Assembly: GCF_003590645.1 (NCBI RefSeq)
Contig: NZ_CP031834.1
Span: 2,976,501-3,040,500, forward strand
Origin: Mesorhizobium sp. DCY119
GTDB taxonomy: Bacteria > Pseudomonadota > Alphaproteobacteria > Rhizobiales > Rhizobiaceae
Length of the DNA: 64,000 bases
Direction of reading: 5' to 3'
Below, one piece after another: positions 18,174 to 27,452 of this stretch. Within the stretch, counting starts at the first letter, position 1; every line of letters begins with the position of its first letter. The position numbers were made by a program, and so were the translations under genes. The notes below the pieces were generated by a model. It saw nothing but the letters and a program-made list of their open reading frames with translations. It did no database searches and was not told where the DNA came from.

Positions 18174-19604
18174 GTGCGTCAAGCGTTTGCAGGCATTGCT
18201 CTCCGAAAAGTATTCTCCGCAAAATCCGCAATCGCAGCCTTTCTCGCCATTACGATGTGCGTGGCGGCAGTCGGCTCGGCGGCGGCGGATGCGAGATATG
18301 CTGCGATCGTCGTCGATGCGAATACCGGCAAAACGCTGTTTTCGGCGAATTCGGAATCGCGACGTTTTCCGGCATCGCTGACCAAGATGATGACGCTGTA
18401 CCTGACCTTCGAAGCGCTCTCGCGCGGCAAGATCAACAAGGACACCCGCGTCCCCTTCTCCGCCCAGGCATCCGCGCAGCCGCCGACGAAGATCGGTGTG
18501 AAGGCAGGCGGCTCGGTCACTGTCGAAACCGCGATCTACGCACTCGTTACCAAATCGGCCAATGACGCCGCCACCGCGCTTGCCGAACTCCTCGGCGGCT
18601 CGCAGGACAATTTCGCACGTATCATGACCGCCAAGGCGCGCAGCCTCGGCATGAACAGCACCGTTTTCCGTAACGCCAACGGCCTCCCGAACTCGGCCCA
18701 GTTCACCACCGCTCGCGACATGGCCACGCTCGGCATCGCGCTGAAAGAGCACTATCCGCAGTATTACGGCTATTTCTCCACCCGCTCCTTCACTTATGGC
18801 CGGCAGCGCATGCCGAACCACAATCGCCTGCTTGGCCGCATTAAGGGCGTGGATGGCATCAAGACCGGCTATACGAATGCTTCCGGTTTCAATCTGGTCT
18901 CGTCGGTTTCCGACGGCAACCGCCGCATCGTCGCGGTGGTGATGGGCGGCGCCAGCGGTGCTGCCCGCGACAACCACATGGCCGACCTGATCAAGAAGTA
19001 TCTGCCCCAGGCTTCCAACGGCGGCAAGGGCGGCCCGCTTATCGCCAGCGCCACCACCTCGCCGATCGGTGCGATTGCCAAGGTGCTGCTGCCCAAGCAT
19101 GACGCGCCGACGCCGGATACACGCCCCGGTGCCGATATCGTGGTTGCGGCCGATGAAGCGCCGGCCGTGGTCAAGCGCAAGGTTGCACGCACGCCGGAAA
19201 CAGTCGCCGCTCCTGTCATGCAGGCCTATGCCGATCCTGCGCCAAGGCCACAGGCTGAGGTCGAAGAAGTTGCTGAACAGCGTACGGCTGCAGTCGATCA
19301 GGCAGTTGCCATCCAGCAGGAAGTCGATCCGGCCCATACCGCATCTGTCGGCCCGTCCGGCTGGGCGATCCAGGTTGCTTCGTCGCCGAGCCGCGAAGAA
19401 GCCCAGGCATTCCTTTCCAAGGCCAGCCAGCAGGCTCCCAAGCTTCTTTCCGACGCCGCGGCCTTCACCGTCCAGTTCGAGAAGGGTGGCGTGACCTACC
19501 ACCGCGCACGCTTCGGCGGCTTCGGCACCAAGACTGCCGCGTGGGACGCCTGCGCTGCTCTGAAGAAGAAGAAAATCGCCTGCTACGCAATTCAGAACAA
19601 CTGA
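18174..19604 (+). CDS. D-alanyl-D-alanine carboxypeptidase with SPOR domain
   Basis: Penicillin-binding S11-family enzyme that trims the terminal D-Ala of peptidoglycan stem peptides in the periplasm. The 476-residue protein has a signal peptide (cleavage near residue 38, GSAAADA), the catalytic SLTK at 68-71, SAN at 128-130 and KTG near residue 233. An Ala/Pro/Glu-rich linker leads to a C-terminal SPOR domain (about 397-476) that binds denuded glycan at division sites. Translation starts at GTG. Usual DacA proteins lack SPOR, but this fusion is common in alphaproteobacteria. Confidence 0.94.
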   Translation: MRQAFAGIALRKVFSAKSAIAAFLAITMCVAAVGSAAADARYAAIVVDANTGKTLFSANSESRRFPASLTKMMTLYLTFEALSRGKINKDTRVPFSAQASAQPPTKIGVKAGGSVTVETAIYALVTKSANDAATALAELLGGSQDNFARIMTAKARSLGMNSTVFRNANGLPNSAQFTTARDMATLGIALKEHYPQYYGYFSTRSFTYGRQRMPNHNRLLGRIKGVDGIKTGYTNASGFNLVSSVSDGNRRIVAVVMGGASGAARDNHMADLIKKYLPQASNGGKGGPLIASATTSPIGAIAKVLLPKHDAPTPDTRPGADIVVAADEAPAVVKRKVARTPETVAAPVMQAYADPAPRPQAEVEEVAEQRTAAVDQAVAIQQEVDPAHTASVGPSGWAIQVASSPSREEAQAFLSKASQQAPKLLSDAAAFTVQFEKGGVTYHRARFGGFGTKTAAWDACAALKKKKIACYAIQNN

Positions 19605-19635
19605 AACACTCCGGGTTGTTTCGTGTCGAAGGAGA

Positions 19636-20331
19636 CTAATGGTGATTGGTGAGCAAGACGTCCTTGGCTTCGTTGATCCGCGCCGCCAGGAAAGACGTGC
19701 CTCCGAGATCGGGGTGCAAGCGCTGCATCAGGCGGCGGTGCGCCTTGCGGATATCCGCCGCGGTGGCCCCCGTTTCAAGACCAAGGATCTTGTAGGCCTC
19801 CTCCTTAGTCATGGCGCCAGAACCTGGCGGAATACCATGCCCGTCGCCACCGTGCGCATCCGCGTCTTCGCGCCAGACGGGAAACCGGCCATCAAGATAA
19901 GTCTCTAGCAATTGACGGCTCTCCTGGTCACCGGAGAGGTCTGCGTAGAGTTCCTTGAGTTCCTTCAGTGACATGGCGCTCAGCATCTTCTGCTCGTGCC
20001 GGCCGGCAAGCACCATGCCTTCCAGCACGCCGCTGTCGTGATCGAGCTCCATCTCAAGTGCGGCCGTGCGCACAGTCGAGCGCTTTCCCGGCGTCTTTTT
20101 CTTTGACGCGCGCATGCGTCCCGCGGAATACCAGGCGAAAGCTGCCGAAAGCAGCATGCCGCCGAAACCGGCGCGACCGACAAGTAGAAACACCACACCC
20201 ATAAGCCCGACGGCGATAGGACCAGCGAGCGTCGCCGTTCTGGCAAGGCTGGCGGGTTCGGCGCGCAGAAAAATCGTGCCTGCCACCAGCAGCAGCATCG
20301 CAAGGCTCAGGATTCCAAGCAGAAGGCTCAT
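19636..20331 (-). CDS. Membrane-anchored J-domain protein
   Basis: A 231-residue co-chaperone-like protein. The N-terminus has two or three hydrophobic segments (residues 1-22, 35-70), followed by a cytoplasmic region with AMSLKELKELYADLSGDQESRQLLE and a C-terminal J-domain KEEAYKILGLETGATAADIR. The HPD motif that stimulates Hsp70 is present in RLHPDLGGTS. The architecture, with membrane helices first and the J-domain last, resembles TIM14/DjlC-type proteins. Its ATG overlaps the stop of the VWA gene by four bases, so the two are coupled. The client is unknown. Confidence 0.85.
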   Translation of the reverse strand: MSLLLGILSLAMLLLVAGTIFLRAEPASLARTATLAGPIAVGLMGVVFLLVGRAGFGGMLLSAAFAWYSAGRMRASKKKTPGKRSTVRTAALEMELDHDSGVLEGMVLAGRHEQKMLSAMSLKELKELYADLSGDQESRQLLETYLDGRFPVWREDADAHGGDGHGIPPGSGAMTKEEAYKILGLETGATAADIRKAHRRLMQRLHPDLGGTSFLAARINEAKDVLLTNHH

Positions 20332-21062
20332 CCGGACCTGCCGCGCAGATGTTCGATCATAAGCCGGTCCTCCTCGCGCCCGCGCGCTTCAAGCGCCTTC
20401 AGGCCACCCGTTGCAAAGACCGCGATTGCCGAGAGCAGTTTTGCCAGCATCGCCGGCGCGTTTCGGTCGAACCGAAACCAGGCACCCTTCGACAGCCGCG
20501 CGATTTCCTTGAAGGCCGCTTCCGCGAGATGGTCCTTGCCTTCCTGAAAGACGAAGACGGGAACGCCATGCAGGCCGAGATTGCCCGCCTTCACCGCAAG
20601 ATCATCCACATCCTCCTCCATCGCATCGCCGATATAGACGAGCGCGCCAACTTTGGAGCGGCCCACCTCCTTCAGCGCATGCGAAAGAACCTTGCCGATC
20701 TGGGTATGGCCGCCCTGACAGGAGATTCGCATCATCAACCGCTTCAGCGACGCCGTATCGGCCACGAATTGCGAAGAACGGCATTCGCCGAGCCCGCGAA
20801 AATAGACGAGCTGGACATTGAGCGAACCGGCATGCTGCACGGCATCGAACATTTCGGCCTGAAGCGAGCAGGCGAGATCCCATGTCGGCTGCCGGCTCAT
20901 CGTCGCATCAAGCGCCAGAATGAGGCGGCCTGAACCAGGCCCCTTCCCCACACCGAGCGCTCGCGCCTGCCGCACGAAAGCCTCGACATCCTGCGCGCTC
21001 GAATGCCTTTCAACGGGCGCGCCGCGGTTTCCGATCGGTGCTGGTGGCTTCTTTTCAGTCAT
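20328..21062 (-). CDS. VWA domain-containing protein
   Basis: A 244-residue cytoplasmic protein with a von Willebrand A fold. After a variable charged N-terminus, LILALDATMSRQPTWD gives a MIDAS-type loop (DxTxS instead of the classic DxSxS), and GALVYIGDAMEEDVDDLA supplies later acidic residues. It ends in a long helical segment with LEARGREEDRLMIEHLRG. The start at 21062 avoids 54 non-conserved residues. The gene overlaps the downstream J-domain gene by four bases. The pair is probably one functional unit; what it acts on is not known. Confidence 0.82.
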   Translation of the reverse strand: MTEKKPPAPIGNRGAPVERHSSAQDVEAFVRQARALGVGKGPGSGRLILALDATMSRQPTWDLACSLQAEMFDAVQHAGSLNVQLVYFRGLGECRSSQFVADTASLKRLMMRISCQGGHTQIGKVLSHALKEVGRSKVGALVYIGDAMEEDVDDLAVKAGNLGLHGVPVFVFQEGKDHLAEAAFKEIARLSKGAWFRFDRNAPAMLAKLLSAIAVFATGGLKALEARGREEDRLMIEHLRGRSG

Positions 21063-21141
21063 GAAAGGAAGATGTGGCGGGATTGCCCGGCTTGCAAGCC
21101 GGGTTAGCGTATCATGGGTAAAAACGGCTTGATGCGCGACT

Positions 21142-21840
21142 TCATGGCTCAAGAGCAAAAACGGCGCTGGGGCGTATATCGGCGTCCCGGCCAACGCCGA
21201 AATCCGGCACTCGATATTCGGCAAGCTGCCGCAACCGAGAACGAGGCAGATACGCCCGCCCCGGATCGCCGATCAGGACATCGATACCGGCATCCAGGCA
21301 TCGGTCGAGAAAAGCGGTGACGCGCTCGGCAAGTCGACTTTCGTAATAGAGGTCGCCGACAGCTACGAGATCGACCGAGGGCGGTGGTCCTGGTGTGAGA
21401 TCGCTTCCGATTGCCGTGATCGAGACACCATTTTCCGCCGCGTTCAGGCCGATGGCGGCAAGGCCGTTGCGGTCGATTTCGGCAGCAAACACCTCGCTTG
21501 CACCTGCTTTCATCGCGGCAATCCCGACCAGTCCGGAGCCTGCCCCGAGATCCAGCACCCGCCGGCCCGTCACTATTTCGGGTCGATCGAGGAAATATCG
21601 CGCCAAGACCAATCCGCCTGCCCAGGGATAGGCCCAGTAGGGGGGTAAAGGGTCTGCATCCCCTTCGGTTTCGGTAAGGCGCCGCAACCCGCTGCCCGGA
21701 TGCGCCGTGTAAAGCCTGATCTCGGGTATGAAAGGCACCGCGATGACATGCATGTACGTGCGGATGAAGCTTGGTGCATCGTGGTCAGCGGGTTGGGCGA
21801 TTGCACCCGGCGCTTCGGAACTATCGGCGGGTGCGCTCAA
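21142..21840 (-). CDS. Class I SAM-dependent methyltransferase (ETFB lysine methyltransferase-like)
   Basis: A 232-residue Rossmann-fold methyltransferase. Motif I VLDLGAGSGLVGIAA lies near residue 95, the acidic post-motif II residue in VFAAEIDRNG, and VDLVAVGDLYYE in the position of the catalytic region. The PPYWAYPWAGGLVLARY segment upstream of motif I is typical of the PrmA/ETFBKMT group; a related Agrobacterium enzyme methylates the electron-transfer flavoprotein beta subunit. That specific substrate is inference. The start overlaps the stop of the DUF1489 gene (ATGA). Confidence 0.85.
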   Translation of the reverse strand: MSAPADSSEAPGAIAQPADHDAPSFIRTYMHVIAVPFIPEIRLYTAHPGSGLRRLTETEGDADPLPPYWAYPWAGGLVLARYFLDRPEIVTGRRVLDLGAGSGLVGIAAMKAGASEVFAAEIDRNGLAAIGLNAAENGVSITAIGSDLTPGPPPSVDLVAVGDLYYESRLAERVTAFLDRCLDAGIDVLIGDPGRAYLPRSRLRQLAEYRVPDFGVGRDADIRPSAVFALEP

Positions 21841-22274
21841 AGCAGTCCGAGGGCGGCCAGTTCACGGCGAAGTTTCGGCGGCATTTCCATCAGGCCGGAA
21901 TTGCCGGAACCAAGATCGGCCGGGGCATCAGGCGCCTTGAGGTAGCGCCAGCCCTGAAAGGCCCGGCGTGGCTGCCAGTCGGTGCGGATAACGGCGGGGT
22001 CAAGCACCAGATGGCAGCGCGAAATGCCCTCTTCGTCGACAAAAGGGCGGATTTCCAGAAGCCGCTGCCGGCACTGCACGTTGCTCTTGATGACCCAATA
22101 GAGCGAACCGCCGTCAATGAGTTCCGCGCCGCGCGTCGGCATCATGCGGGTCGTGTGATACTGCTCGACCGGTTCGCCATTGCGCCGCCGCTCGTCCAGC
22201 CGGAATGCGATCCACTCTTCCAGATCCTCGACGCTGTCGCAGCCGACGCAGAGTTTTATGAGGTTCAGGGCCAT
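21837..22274 (-). CDS. DUF1489 family protein
   Basis: A 145-residue protein starting MALNLIKLCVGCDSVEDLEE, with the family segments YHTTRMMPTRGAELIDGGSLYWVIK and GWRYLKAPDAPADL. DUF1489 is restricted largely to alphaproteobacteria and has no known function. A Cys-rich start (CVGC) recurs in the family. The gene overlaps the methyltransferase by four bases. The in-frame TTG two codons upstream is a less likely start. Confidence 0.88.
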   Translation of the reverse strand: MALNLIKLCVGCDSVEDLEEWIAFRLDERRRNGEPVEQYHTTRMMPTRGAELIDGGSLYWVIKSNVQCRQRLLEIRPFVDEEGISRCHLVLDPAVIRTDWQPRRAFQGWRYLKAPDAPADLGSGNSGLMEMPPKLRRELAALGLL

Positions 22275-22337
22275 GGCCAATGGTTTAGCGCCGACATCGG
22301 CGTCGTCAATTCAAATCACCGTTCTCCACAGGCCGGC

Positions 22338-23738
22338 TCAGCACTCGACCACATTGACGGCGAGACCGCCCAGGCTGGTTTCCTTGTAGCGCTCGTTCAT
22401 GTCCATGCCGGTCTGGCGCATGGTTTCGATTGCAGCATCGAGCGGCACGAAGTGCGTGCCGTCGCCCTTGATGGCTAGCGACGCCGCCGTCACCGCCTTG
22501 ACCGCACCGAGCGCGTTGCGTTCGATGCAAGGCACCTGCACAAGACCGCCGACGGGATCGCAAGTCATGCCGAGATGATGCTCGAGTGCGATCTCGGCGG
22601 CATTCTCGACCTGCTCCGGCGTGCCACCCATGACGGCGCAAAGCCCGGCTGCGGCCATGGCCGATGCGGAACCAACCTCGCCCTGGCAGCCGACTTCGGC
22701 GCCTGAAATCGAGGCGTTGGTCTTGATGATGCCGCCGACGGCAGCTGCCGTCAGCAGGAAATCGCGGATGCTTGCCTGATCGGCCTCGGGGTGGAAATGC
22801 AACCAGTAGCGCAGCACCGCAGGCAGCGTACCGGCAGCGCCATTGGTGGGCGCGGTAACGACGCGGCCGCCGGCGGCGTTCTCCTCGTTGACGGCCATGG
22901 CGTAGATCGACAGCCAGTCATTGGCCAGAAGCGGGTTTGGCCGGTTCTGGCGCCATTCTTCCTGCAATTTGTCATGAAGCTGGCGGGCACGGCGGCGCAC
23001 CTTCAACCCACCCGGCATGATGCCGTCCTGCGACAGGCCGCGCTCGATGCAGTTCTTCATGGCGCCCCAGATGGCATCCAGGCCCGAATCGAGTTCATCG
23101 CGCGACTGGCGCGTCTCCTCGTTGACGCGCTTCATCTCGGCAATCGACAAGCCGCTCTTGCCCGCCATTGCCAGCATTTCGACGGCATTCTTGAACGGAT
23201 ATGGCACTTTCGGGCCGGTCGACGTGTCGCCACGGGATTTCAGGCGCTGAAGCTCTTCCTCGGAGACGACGAAGCCGCCGCCAATCGAATAATAGATGCG
23301 CTTCAGAAGCAGTCGGTCGTTGGCATCATAGGCATAGAACGCCATGCCGTTGGCATGGCCGAGCAACGGTGTCTTCTTATCCAGCACCAGATCGCTCGCC
23401 GGATCGAAGCGATAGGACGGATGGCCGGGTGGTGCCACGCGCTTCTCCGCCGTGATTTTCTCGATGATCGCATCGGAAAGGTCAGGGTCTACGGTCGTGG
23501 GTATCTGGCCGGCAAGGCCAAGGATGACGGCACGGTCGGTGCCATGGCCGACGCCGGTATAGGCAAGCGAACCGTGCAGGCTGGCAGCAACGCGATCGAC
23601 CTTCGCGCCGGACGGACGCGGCCAGTCATCGCTCAGGATTTCCGCTAGAAAGCGGGCCGCAGCCGTCATCGGTCCCATCGTGTGCGAACTGGACGGACCG
23701 ATGCCAATCTTGAAGAGGTCGAATACCGACAGGAACAC
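22338..23738 (-). CDS. sdaA: L-serine ammonia-lyase (single-chain, iron-sulfur)
   Basis: Deaminates L-serine to pyruvate and ammonia using a [4Fe-4S] cluster. The 466-residue protein starts at GTG ([20 protein letters not shown]); the open frame continues upstream but that part is not conserved. The N-terminal beta domain has [10 protein letters not shown] and the alpha domain has [17 protein letters not shown] and [17 protein letters not shown], which supply cluster cysteines. The chain ends in Cys (AVNVVEC), as in enzymes where the terminal Cys ligates the cluster until serine binds. Monocistronic with a plausible promoter at 23789-23818. Confidence 0.95.
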   Translation of the reverse strand: MFLSVFDLFKIGIGPSSSHTMGPMTAAARFLAEILSDDWPRPSGAKVDRVAASLHGSLAYTGVGHGTDRAVILGLAGQIPTTVDPDLSDAIIEKITAEKRVAPPGHPSYRFDPASDLVLDKKTPLLGHANGMAFYAYDANDRLLLKRIYYSIGGGFVVSEEELQRLKSRGDTSTGPKVPYPFKNAVEMLAMAGKSGLSIAEMKRVNEETRQSRDELDSGLDAIWGAMKNCIERGLSQDGIMPGGLKVRRRARQLHDKLQEEWRQNRPNPLLANDWLSIYAMAVNEENAAGGRVVTAPTNGAAGTLPAVLRYWLHFHPEADQASIRDFLLTAAAVGGIIKTNASISGAEVGCQGEVGSASAMAAAGLCAVMGGTPEQVENAAEIALEHHLGMTCDPVGGLVQVPCIERNALGAVKAVTAASLAIKGDGTHFVPLDAAIETMRQTGMDMNERYKETSLGGLAVNVVEC

Positions 23739-23788
23739 GAGCGGCTGGTCTCCGTGGACTGCAAAGCGCGGGCTGCGCTTGTCACGTC

Positions 23789-23818
23789 TATATATGGATG
23801 TTTGGGCGCTTTTGTCAG
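23789..23818 (-). promoter_or_regulatory. Possible promoter of sdaA
   Basis: On the minus strand, CTGACA (23813-23818) is followed after 18 bases by TATATA (23789-23794), which would start transcription about 45 bases before the GTG start codon. Confidence 0.4.
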
Positions 23819-23865
23819 GCGAAGCTTGGCGCTTCCCGACCTTGATTGCTTCGCCAACGACACCC

Positions 23866-23902
23866 TCAAAACAAAAGAGACGCGGAAAACCGCGCCTCTC
23901 TG
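23866..23902 (-). terminator. Intrinsic terminator after the 42-residue membrane protein gene
   Basis: Stem AGAGGCGCGG / CCGCGTCTCT on the minus strand with one mismatch and a TTTT loop (23876-23900), followed by TTTGTTTTG. It lies 26 bases downstream of the small gene ending at 23927 and separates it from sdaA. Confidence 0.65.
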
Positions 23903-23926
23903 GAATTTCGATACTGTCTGCCGGGA

Positions 23927-24055
23927 TCAGCTTGCAGCGAGAACTGCCGCCGCTTCGGCCCCGCTGACCAGCCAGAAAAGTACGATGATGCCTGCAATGC
24001 CGATCACTGCCTTGGCCGTTAGGCCCCAGCAGGATTTCTGAACGCTGTCGTCCAT
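23927..24055 (-). CDS. Small single-pass membrane protein (42 residues)
   Basis: Begins MDDSVQKSCWGLTAKAVIGI and has one hydrophobic helix (AVIGIAGIIVLFWLVSG, residues 16-32) and an Ala-rich C-terminus. It is followed by a good intrinsic terminator, which supports a real short transcript. The ribosome site is weak (GAAAAAGAC). The longer open frame adds 46 upstream residues without membrane character and is not preferred. No family is recognised. Confidence 0.5.
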   Translation of the reverse strand: MDDSVQKSCWGLTAKAVIGIAGIIVLFWLVSGAEAAAVLAAS

Positions 24056-24352
24056 GATGTCTTTTTCTATCCTGTGAAATCTTGCGAGAACGGCTTTCCC
24101 GCCGCTTCTTCCCACCCCGCAGTGGGATGGCTGAATACGCTTTTGTGTTGCCGTTCGCAACTGCAAAAAAGGCAGAAGCAAGGCAGATTTCACATATCTG
24201 CCATGCAGCGATCATTCCTATTTTAATAAAATCAACGATTTATCCGGCTTTGCGCGTAAACGCTTTCGCAAGCTGTGTGACGGGATTGTGTCGCAGCCGT
24301 TATCTCGATCAGAGCTTTTCGCGGCATCACATCGCCGTGATATGTTTGCTGC

Positions 24353-25105
24353 ATGCTCGATTCTCTTCACCTGACGGCGGCGGATTTCGCCGCACTAGCC
24401 TTCTTCCTGGTTGCATGGGTGGTGCATACGCTTGCCGCCGACGGCAAGCTGGTCAGTCGCGTTTCGCTGAGCAGGGCAATGAATGCCCAGCGCGAAGCCT
24501 GGATGCAGACGATGGCGCGGCGCGAACTGCGCATGATCGACACGAGCATCATGGTCGGACTCCAGCAGGGAACCGCGTTTTTCGCCTCAAGCTCGCTGAT
24601 TGCGGTCGGTGGCTGCTTCGCGCTGCTCGGCGCATCAGATCACGTGCTGACGGTTTTGTCCGACCTGCCTTTTTCCAGCGCTCCGTCGCGGCCGATCTTC
24701 GAGATCAAGGTGCTCGGGCTGATCGTCATCCTGGCCTATTCGTTCTTCAAATTCGGCTGGTCGTACCGGCTGTTCAACTACTGCTCGATCCTGATCGGGG
24801 CGGTGCCGATGGTCAGGGACGGCCATGCCAACGAAATCGAGATGGAGACCGCAATCCGGCGCGCGGCGCGGATGAACATTCTGGCCGGGAAGCATTTCAA
24901 CGCCGGCCTGCGCGGCATTTTCTTCTCGATCGGCTATCTCGGCTGGTTCGTCGATCCGATCGTGTTCGCACTGACGACGGTGATCCTGTTCGCCGTACTT
25001 TTGCGCCGCCAGTTCTTTTCGGCGGCAAGAGAGGCCGTCATGGTCGAAGCGCAGGATTATGCAGGGCCGGGAAACGGCGAGTCGATCCGCCCGGAAAGCC
25101 AGTAG
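24353..25105 (+). CDS. DUF599 family membrane protein
   Basis: A 250-residue inner-membrane protein of the DUF599 family, function unknown. Conserved features are an N-terminal helix (DFAALAFFLVAWVVHTLA), the amphipathic REAWMQTMARRELRMIDTSIM, three more membrane segments and the RAARMNILAGKHFNAGLRGI motif before the last pair of helices. It is preceded by about 300 bases with no gene. Its last 49 bases overlap the 3' end of the convergent ydcF-like gene. Confidence 0.88.
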   Translation: MLDSLHLTAADFAALAFFLVAWVVHTLAADGKLVSRVSLSRAMNAQREAWMQTMARRELRMIDTSIMVGLQQGTAFFASSSLIAVGGCFALLGASDHVLTVLSDLPFSSAPSRPIFEIKVLGLIVILAYSFFKFGWSYRLFNYCSILIGAVPMVRDGHANEIEMETAIRRAARMNILAGKHFNAGLRGIFFSIGYLGWFVDPIVFALTTVILFAVLLRRQFFSAAREAVMVEAQDYAGPGNGESIRPESQ

Positions 25106-25851
25106 GCGACCAGCCCAATCCATTCGCGGATCGCCATCGTCGTGTTCTGAAGCGAATCCTGCGGGTTGTCGCGGAAGAAGCCAACACCCTCTTCACCAGA
25201 AGTGCGATAGTCCACCGGCCAGGGCAGGACCGAAAAATCAGCCTTGCGAAACAACGCCATCGAGCGAGGCATATGGAAAGCCGATGTGACCAGAAGCCAT
25301 GTCTCGCCGGGCTTTGGCGTCACCAGCCGCTTGGTGAAGACCGCGTTTTCGTAAGTGTTGCGCGACTGGTTTTCGAGCACCATGCGCTCGGGCGCGACGC
25401 CAAGCGCCGACAGTAGCCGAGGCGCGGTATCGGCATCGCCCTCGCCTTCCAGAACCAACGTGCCGACGCCGCCGGAGATCACGATCTTCGCATCCGGAAA
25501 ACGTCGTGCCAGCACCGCTGCCTCGACAAAGCGATCGCCGGCGCTGTTCATCTCGTAACCGCCGCGCGCTAAATTGATAGCGCCTTCAAGCCCACCGCCT
25601 AGCACGACGATGCCGTCGACCTTTTCCGGCAAGCTTGGGCGCTGAAAGCGCTCTTCCAGCGGGTTCATCAGCACCGCACCGAGCGACGTCCACGTTGCCA
25701 ATCCGAGGATCAGGAACGCGCTGACGCAGCCGGCAGCCGACAAGCGCCGCCAGCCCAGAAACAAGCCGATCACGCCTGCCAGAAGCAGGAAGATCGCGAG
25801 GTTGAGCGGCTGGATGAAAAACCAGAAGACTTTGGAGATTACAAAGAACAT
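25057..25851 (-). CDS. YdcF/ElyC/SanA family (DUF218) membrane protein
   Basis: A 264-residue protein with two N-terminal membrane helices (residues 5-60) and a periplasmic-facing DUF218 domain: DGIVVLGGGLEGAINLARG, VISGGVGTLVLEGEGDADTA and NQSRNTYENAVFTKRLV, a pattern found in ElyC, which influences lipid-carrier metabolism at the envelope. It lies 35 bases downstream of gatA on the same strand and may be the last gene of that operon. Its 3' end overlaps the convergent DUF599 gene. Confidence 0.88.
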   Translation of the reverse strand: MFFVISKVFWFFIQPLNLAIFLLLAGVIGLFLGWRRLSAAGCVSAFLILGLATWTSLGAVLMNPLEERFQRPSLPEKVDGIVVLGGGLEGAINLARGGYEMNSAGDRFVEAAVLARRFPDAKIVISGGVGTLVLEGEGDADTAPRLLSALGVAPERMVLENQSRNTYENAVFTKRLVTPKPGETWLLVTSAFHMPRSMALFRKADFSVLPWPVDYRTSGEEGVGFFRDNPQDSLQNTTMAIREWIGLVAYWLSGRIDSPFPGPA

Positions 25852-25886
25852 CCCGTCACCTTTTCAAAAGGATGGCGGAACAATCT

Positions 25887-27452
25887 CTACCACCACTTCT
25901 CCGGCTCGAACCGCCCCGCCGCCTGCTCGATCACATGGGCGGTCTGGAACAGCGTTTCCTCGTCGAAGGGCCGGCCGATAAGCTGGAGGCCAAGCGGCAG
26001 GCCGTGCGCGTCGAGCCCGGCTGGAACAGCGATGCCGGGCAGACCGGCCATGTTCACGGCGACAGTGAAGATGTCCTGCATGTACATTTTCACCGGATCG
26101 TTTGCCATGTCCTGATCGGCGATGCCGAAGGCCGCCGCCGGCGTTGCCGGCGTCAGGATGATATCGACGCCGGCGGCGAAGACATCTTCAAAGTCCTTCT
26201 TGATCAGCGTACGGACCTTCTGCGCCTGAAGATAATAGGCATCGTAATAACCGGCCGAGAGCACATAGGTACCGATCATGATGCGGCGCTTGACCTCGCG
26301 GCCGAAACCGGCGGCGCGAGTCTGCTCATACATATCGGTGATGTCCTTGCCCGGCACGCGCAGGCCGTAGCGAACACCATCGTAGCGCGCGAGGTTGGAC
26401 GAGGCTTCCGCCGGCGCGACGATGTAGTAGGCCGGCAGCGCGTATTTCGTGTGCGGCAGCGAGATGTCGACGATCTCGGCGCCAGCGTCCTTCAGCCAGG
26501 CAATGCCCTTCTGCCAAAGCGCCTCGATGTCTTCCGGCATGCCTTCGACGCGATATTCCTTCGGAATGCCGACCTTCATGCCCTTTATCGGGCGGCCGAT
26601 CGCGGCCTCATAGTCCGGCACCGGCAGATCGACCGAGGTCGTGTCCTTCGGATCGACCGAGGCCATGGATTTGAGCATGATCGCGGCATCGCGCACGTCG
26701 CGCGTGATCGGACCGGCCTGATCGAGCGAGGAGGCAAAGGCAACGACGCCCCAGCGCGAAACACGGCCATAGGTCGGCTTGATGCCAACGGTGCCGGTGA
26801 AAGCCGCAGGCTGGCGGATCGAGCCGCCCGTGTCGGTCGCAGTCGCGCCGGCGCAGAGCCAGGACGAGACGGCAGCGGCTGAGCCACCTGACGAACCGCC
26901 GGGCACCAGCTGGGCGTTTTCGAGCGAGCGAGCGCTGCGCGCGCCGCCGGCGGAAACGAAACCGCCATCGCCCTGATGCGTCGTCGGCATGACCACCGTA
27001 TCGACGCGCGAACGCCGCCACGGATTGACGACCGGACCGTAATAGGAGGTCTCGTTAGACGAGCCCATGGCGAACTCATCCATGTTGAGCTTGCCGAGCA
27101 TGACCGCACCGTCGGCCCAGAGATTGGCCGTCACGGTCGATTCGTAGCGCGGCTTGAAGCCGTCAAGCACATGGCTGCAGGCCTGCGTGTGCACGCCCTC
27201 GGTCCCAAACAGGTCCTTGATGCCGAGCGGAATACCCTCGAGCGCCCCGCCCTCACCTTTGCCCAGCTTGTCGTCCGACGCCTTGGCCATGTCGCGCGCC
27301 TTGTCATGCGTGACCGCGACATAGGCGTTGAAAGTCTGGTTGGCGGCGTCGATCGCGCCGAGATAGGCGTCGGTCAGTTCGACGGAGGAGATATCCTTCG
27401 AGCGAAGTTTCTCGCGGGCTTCGGAAATGGTCAGTTTGGTAAGGTCGCTCAT
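25887..27452 (-). CDS. gatA: Asp-tRNA(Asn)/Glu-tRNA(Gln) amidotransferase subunit A
   Basis: Amidase subunit of GatCAB, which converts misacylated Glu-tRNA(Gln) and Asp-tRNA(Asn). The Ser-cisSer-Lys triad is visible as Lys79 (GIKD), Ser187 (GGSSGG) and Ser211 ([10 protein letters not shown]). In Staphylococcus GatA these are 79, 154 and 178, so this protein carries about 33 extra residues at roughly 148-181, between NPWRR and LVPGGSSGG, Gly/Ala/Ser-rich with [12 protein letters not shown]. Total length is 521. The start overlaps the GNAT stop by one base. gatB is not in the window. Confidence 0.96.
   Translation of the reverse strand: MSDLTKLTISEAREKLRSKDISSVELTDAYLGAIDAANQTFNAYVAVTHDKARDMAKASDDKLGKGEGGALEGIPLGIKDLFGTEGVHTQACSHVLDGFKPRYESTVTANLWADGAVMLGKLNMDEFAMGSSNETSYYGPVVNPWRRSRVDTVVMPTTHQGDGGFVSAGGARSARSLENAQLVPGGSSGGSAAAVSSWLCAGATATDTGGSIRQPAAFTGTVGIKPTYGRVSRWGVVAFASSLDQAGPITRDVRDAAIMLKSMASVDPKDTTSVDLPVPDYEAAIGRPIKGMKVGIPKEYRVEGMPEDIEALWQKGIAWLKDAGAEIVDISLPHTKYALPAYYIVAPAEASSNLARYDGVRYGLRVPGKDITDMYEQTRAAGFGREVKRRIMIGTYVLSAGYYDAYYLQAQKVRTLIKKDFEDVFAAGVDIILTPATPAAAFGIADQDMANDPVKMYMQDIFTVAVNMAGLPGIAVPAGLDAHGLPLGLQLIGRPFDEETLFQTAHVIEQAAGRFEPEKWW

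Noticed and set aside
18072-19502. 476-residue open frame opposite the carboxypeptidase
   Set aside because: Shadow of the real gene; the equal length to the real product is coincidence.
22281-24215. 625-residue form of the L-serine deaminase
   Set aside because: The 159 extra residues are low in conservation and the family begins at the GTG at 23738, giving the usual 466 residues.
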